A stretch of DNA of 39,396 nt from a virus, in the IMG/VR virus record IMGVR_UViG_3300010391_000129, positions 1 through 39,396 of that record. One strand, 5' to 3'. Each line of letters begins with the position of its first letter. Positions within the stretch are counted from its first letter, which is position 1. Shown piece by piece: positions 36,519 through 39,396 of the stretch. The notes under the pieces are model-generated. The model searched no databases, was not told where the DNA came from, and was given only the letters and a program-made list of their open reading frames with translations. The position numbers and the translations under genes are program-made.

Positions 36519-37366
36519 AAAGCCTCGTAGTTTTTTTTAACTTGGATGGGTTCGCAATAAATCTCAAGAATCACCTTGAGGACGCATTAGATGAGCTTCA
36601 GATAGAGTGGAGAGAATGTTACTATCAAGACCTTCAGCAAGCTTCTGAATCATTCCATCCGACAATGCATATATTCTTTCATCCCAATAAATCAATACTT
36701 GAACACCTTGAGGTAATTCAAAAACTATCGGGCCACAAACTCTTGTGGAGTATGGAGGATCCTTATGAGTCAGACCTGACTTTTGATCTTTTGCCATATT
36801 TTTATTATATCTTTACCTCAGATAAAGCAACAGCAGAGGCACTTGAAAAAGAATCAAAGGATAATGTCATTCAATATATTCCCCATGCCTGTAATCCTAA
36901 GGTACATAAACCCCAAGAAGTCTCTTGGGAATATAAATCAGATATTGCTTTTATTGGGAATGCCTACGAATCACGGCTTAAGTTCCTACAAAGTCATGCC
37001 GAAGAATACAAAGACAAGATATTTACTTTAGTTGGTGTTGGCTACAGGGGACTTGATAGTTATCAAAACCAACATGTTATTCATGGGCATATTAGTGAAG
37101 AAGAAATGGTCAAATACATAAACGGTACTAAGTTTGCCCTTAACCTACATAGACAGAATGAAGATCTTGATATGGCAAATAGCCGAGGAATTAAACCAGA
37201 CTCATACAACAACCGTTTCTATGAAATCTGGGGATGTAATAAAACACAAATTGTCTGGGGACGTGGGGATCCGGCAACTCTTAGCGACAACTACCAGATA
37301 GCCCACAAAGACCATTCATACAAAGCAAGATTGGTTAAATACTATCTCCCTTTATTAAAAAAATGA
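36515..37366 (+). CDS. CgeB-like glycosyltransferase (GT-B, DUF3880/Glyco_trans_1_2)
   Basis: A 283-residue enzyme of a fold different from its neighbours. LWSMEDPYESDLTFDLLPYF, then FTSDKATAEALEKES, IQYIPHACNPKVHKP (the 'YLPxAxDPxxHxP' motif), SDIAFIGNAYESRLKFL, and RFYEIWGCNKTQIVWG near the end. The stretch between the EIWGC motif and the final basic helix is shorter than in typical CgeB proteins (usually above 300 residues). Such enzymes glycosylate spore coats or surface polymers. ATGA coupled on both sides. Confidence 0.85.
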   Translation: MKSLVVFFNLDGFAINLKNHLEDALDELQIEWRECYYQDLQQASESFHPTMHIFFHPNKSILEHLEVIQKLSGHKLLWSMEDPYESDLTFDLLPYFYYIFTSDKATAEALEKESKDNVIQYIPHACNPKVHKPQEVSWEYKSDIAFIGNAYESRLKFLQSHAEEYKDKIFTLVGVGYRGLDSYQNQHVIHGHISEEEMVKYINGTKFALNLHRQNEDLDMANSRGIKPDSYNNRFYEIWGCNKTQIVWGRGDPATLSDNYQIAHKDHSYKARLVKYYLPLLKK

Positions 37367-37860
37367 TCACCTACGGAGAAGGTACTGATCAAGCGAATAA
37401 AATTGACTGCTATGAAGGCGTAAAACTAACAATAGGTAAATATTGTAGTATAGGTTCAGGACTACAAATATTAAGCGGTACTCATCCTCCAATCGAACAT
37501 CCTGAAGTTGTTTCTCAATATCCCTTCCATGAAATGTGGAACGTTGATTATCCTCCAAGCACGATGAATGGAGTAGTGATAATACAAAATGACGTATGGA
37601 TAGCAACCGATGTTAGTATTCTTGAAGGAGTAGTAATCGGACACGGATCAATTATCGGTGCGAAATCTGTAGTGACAAAAGATGTAGAACCTTATTCTTT
37701 TATTGCTGGTAATCCTGCAACAAACAAGTATTACAGATTTGAAAGACGTATAAGAGAGAAATTATTGAAAATTGAATGGTGGAATTGGGATGAAGAGGAA
37801 ATTCAAGAAGCTATACCGTGGATGAAAGACGTTAATATATTTATTAAAAAATATGGCTAA
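37363..37860 (+). CDS. Hexapeptide-repeat O-acetyltransferase (CatB/Vat-like)
   Basis: A 165-residue left-handed beta-helix enzyme that moves acetyl from acetyl-CoA to a hydroxyl, often of a sugar. Hexapeptide repeats: LTIGKYCSIGSG, NDVWIATDVSILEGVVIGHG and SIIGAKSVVTKDVEPYSFIA, followed by GNPA. His41 in GTHP is the likely catalytic base. The C-terminal WWNWDEEEIQEAIP segment is standard for this family. It is part of the glycan island, coupled by ATGA to the CgeB-like gene. It probably decorates the same glycan. Confidence 0.9.
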   Translation: MITYGEGTDQANKIDCYEGVKLTIGKYCSIGSGLQILSGTHPPIEHPEVVSQYPFHEMWNVDYPPSTMNGVVIIQNDVWIATDVSILEGVVIGHGSIIGAKSVVTKDVEPYSFIAGNPATNKYYRFERRIREKLLKIEWWNWDEEEIQEAIPWMKDVNIFIKKYG

Positions 37861-38716
37861 GACTACACTTTTGATAACTCTTTTCAATCGTGGTGAACTT
37901 CTAAGAAATTCTCTTGACCGATTAACCCATTTGACTATCCCTGATGAGATTATCATTTTACAAGATGGTGGCACTGATAATACACCTGAAGTGTGTGAGT
38001 CTTTTAAAGATCGTCTGCCAATTAAATATGTTTATAACCATGACCCTAAACCCGCTATCTGTTCTATGGGTCGTAACATTGGTATCAAAATGGCAATCGG
38101 GGATATTATTATTACCTCAGAGCCGGAATTAATATTCGTATCAGATATTATTAAGCAAATGCTTGAAGAACATAAAAAGCATAAAAGACAAATTATATCT
38201 GCCGGCGTTATCTATCATGCCCAAGAGCATACTGTTTTTAATCCAGGGCTAATCACTGATCCTATAGAAGCTTTAAAAAGTGAGATTGTAGAAGATTATC
38301 AGATTGAACCACGCTCCTATCACCCTAGTGGATATTGTAAGACTAAAAATATGCAAGCGACTTTCGCTGCCCTTTATGAAAAAAAATGGTTAATGGATAT
38401 TGGTGGCTGGGATGAAGGATTCCCTGGTGCATGGGGGTGGGAGGATATTCAGATTTGTACACGCCTAAGAATCAACGGTATTAATCAACATATTTGTCCT
38501 AAAATGGAGGCTTTACATCAATGGCATCCACATCTTCCGCCGGATGAGTGGGGCAAAGCATCTTTAATGAATGAGCATTACTTTCAGTCACAGCATTTGG
38601 GTGAAGTAGAACTTGAAATCCAAGAAAGTAAAAAGGCCGGGACATACAAAGATATACACCCTAAGTTAATAGCTAATAAAAATCAGCCGTGGGGTCAACT
38701 TATTTCTCGACCATGA
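37853..38716 (+). CDS. Glycosyltransferase family 2 with GT27-type C-terminus
   Basis: A 287-residue GT-A enzyme. TLLITLFNRGELLRNSLDRL (start), QDGGTDNT (37-44), RNIGIKMAIGDIIITSEPE (74-92) where an acidic SEPE stands in for DxD, GGWDEGFPGAWGWEDIQICT (catalytic side) and LHQWHPHLPPDEW. It overlaps the acetyltransferase end by 8 bases and the next glycosyltransferase by 4 (ATGA). Close relative of 38713..39396/1..249, with which it shares the 'RGKNIGIRAA / RNIGIKMAIGD' region, so they probably arose by duplication. Confidence 0.9.
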   Translation: MAKTTLLITLFNRGELLRNSLDRLTHLTIPDEIIILQDGGTDNTPEVCESFKDRLPIKYVYNHDPKPAICSMGRNIGIKMAIGDIIITSEPELIFVSDIIKQMLEEHKKHKRQIISAGVIYHAQEHTVFNPGLITDPIEALKSEIVEDYQIEPRSYHPSGYCKTKNMQATFAALYEKKWLMDIGGWDEGFPGAWGWEDIQICTRLRINGINQHICPKMEALHQWHPHLPPDEWGKASLMNEHYFQSQHLGEVELEIQESKKAGTYKDIHPKLIANKNQPWGQLISRP

Positions 38717-39396
38717 GTGTATCACTTATAATAAACTGCTTTAATAGACAAGAACAATTATCCCACGGTCTTAATTCCATCCTCTCCAAGCCGACCAAAC
38801 CAGATCAGATAATTATTGTTGATGATGGGAGTACAGACGGAACAGAATTCACGGTTCTTTCTTTTAAAGAAAATTACCCTGATATTGATTGGCAATATAT
38901 TTATATCCCTTATAAAGAAAAGAAAACTTCTTCTAATATTTCTTGTCGTGGTAAAAATATTGGTATCCGCGCGGCGACAGGTAGTGTTCTGGTCTTTAGT
39001 GATCCTGAGATTATTCATGTAGAGGATACACTTGAAATTCTTTTAAAACACTTAGAATCAAATCTTTATTCTATCCCAATTGCTACCCAAATATGGACAA
39101 TGGGTGAACGCATCTACAAAAAGTTAAGTCAAGATAATTTTGATAGGCCAATTACTATTATTCAGCATCCTTATGCACAATTAACGAATGCAGAACACCC
39201 TGATAATACGAATGCCCCTGACTCTGACTTTGCCATTACCGGTAGTAATAATTGTTTTGCAGGATGTTTCTTTGCTTGTCTTAAAAAAGATATGGTTAAT
39301 GTACGGGGATTTGACGAACAATTAACAGGACACGGATGGGAAGACTGGGATATGTTTCACCGTCTTGAAGCATACGGAAAATCTCTTGCATATATA
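38713..39396 (+). CDS. Glycosyltransferase family 2, N-terminal part (continues at 1..249)
   Basis: ATG at 38713 overlaps the previous TGA (ATGA). VSLIINCFNRQEQLSHGLNS, VDDGSTDGT (36-44), RGKNIGIRAATGSVLVFSD with DPE (95-99 region, FSDPE) as DxD equivalent, and ATG..: the frame runs off the contig end and continues at base 1 once the 99-base repeat is collapsed. Full length 277 residues, ending at 249. The break is an assembly cut, not a truncation. Confidence 0.9.
   Translation, partial: MSVSLIINCFNRQEQLSHGLNSILSKPTKPDQIIIVDDGSTDGTEFTVLSFKENYPDIDWQYIYIPYKEKKTSSNISCRGKNIGIRAATGSVLVFSDPEIIHVEDTLEILLKHLESNLYSIPIATQIWTMGERIYKKLSQDNFDRPITIIQHPYAQLTNAEHPDNTNAPDSDFAITGSNNCFAGCFFACLKKDMVNVRGFDEQLTGHGWEDWDMFHRLEAYGKSLAYI
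39298..39396. repeat. Terminal direct repeat, right copy
   Basis: Identical to bases 1..99 over all 99 positions. Collapsing the two gives a 39,297-base circle with one intact glycosyltransferase gene across the joint. Confidence 0.95.

Noticed and set aside
39298-39396. True 99-bp terminal repeat of a linear phage genome
   Set aside because: Size equals a common assembly overlap, and a repeat ending inside a gene that continues across the joint fits circular permutation; a P22-like small terminase supports headful packaging.
1-39396. CRISPR array, tRNA genes, insertion sequences, integrase or att sites
   Set aside because: No regular spaced repeats, no cloverleaf candidates, no transposase or recombinase motifs noticed in reading; a tRNAscan run would be needed to exclude tRNAs fully.

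Overview
This window is the complete genome of a small tailed phage. Its first 99 bases are repeated exactly as its last 99, so the contig is one circle of 39,297 unique bases cut inside a glycosyltransferase gene (38713..39396 continuing at 1..249). Virion genes match the short-tailed, P22-like plan: P22 gp3-type small terminase, large terminase, podoviral portal, scaffold, HK97-fold capsid, adaptor, gp10-like tail/stabilisation protein and a 1253-residue polyvalent ejected protein. No integrase, transposase, DNA polymerase or tRNA gene was found. The standard code is used, with TGA as a working stop in many ATGA overlaps. The likely host is a Patescibacterium (CPR, Microgenomates-like). This is inferred mainly from a secreted protein with an 'ICHTISNPDLTLSVN' region plus a Pro/Ser/Thr linker, and from a LamG protein of a type common in those genomes; the inference is moderate, not proven.

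Layout. (1) Minus strand, 32578 down to about 8418: late operon. Order: terminases, membrane protein, HNH endonuclease, portal, tail spike, scaffold, capsid (split by a group I intron), homing endonuclease, small basic proteins, a glycosyltransferase, head-tail proteins, LamG and fibre proteins, ejection proteins, lysis genes (XhlA-like, small membrane proteins, amidase, TTG-start holin), a 26-residue acidic peptide and tandem terminators. (2) Minus strand, 8306 down to 1539: early operons. These hold a winged-helix initiator with internal iterons beside an AT-rich tract (candidate origin), a Holliday-junction-resolvase-like nuclease, a LexA-type repressor-like protein, about twenty tiny translationally coupled genes, a secreted protein and a C5-cytosine methyltransferase. 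(3) Plus strand, 32654 through the junction to 1587: one operon starting with a small helix-turn-helix gene and continuing into six glycosyltransferases, three SAM methyltransferases, one hexapeptide acetyltransferase, an HNH gene and small proteins.

Expression grammar. Several transcript-leading genes appear leaderless: a -10-like box lies 6-8 bases before the start codon, either with TTGACA 18 bases upstream (starts 7029, 8270, 32654) or as the extended box TGATATAAT (starts 1739, 22454, 24780). Highly expressed structural or lysis genes instead carry strong Shine-Dalgarno sites (scaffold, capsid, holin, secreted protein, acidic peptide). Late intergenic gaps repeat a second element, TTGACATTWA-N7-TTTAATAA, 9-10 bases before ATG.

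Most notable: a 219-nt group I intron near the 3' end of the capsid gene, whose removal restores a conventional C-terminus, followed by a separately promoted NUMOD3/HNH homing endonuclease; a glycan-modification island of roughly 8 kb in a 39-kb phage; an O-like initiator gene carrying its own iterons; and a compact gene set with consistently leaderless starts.
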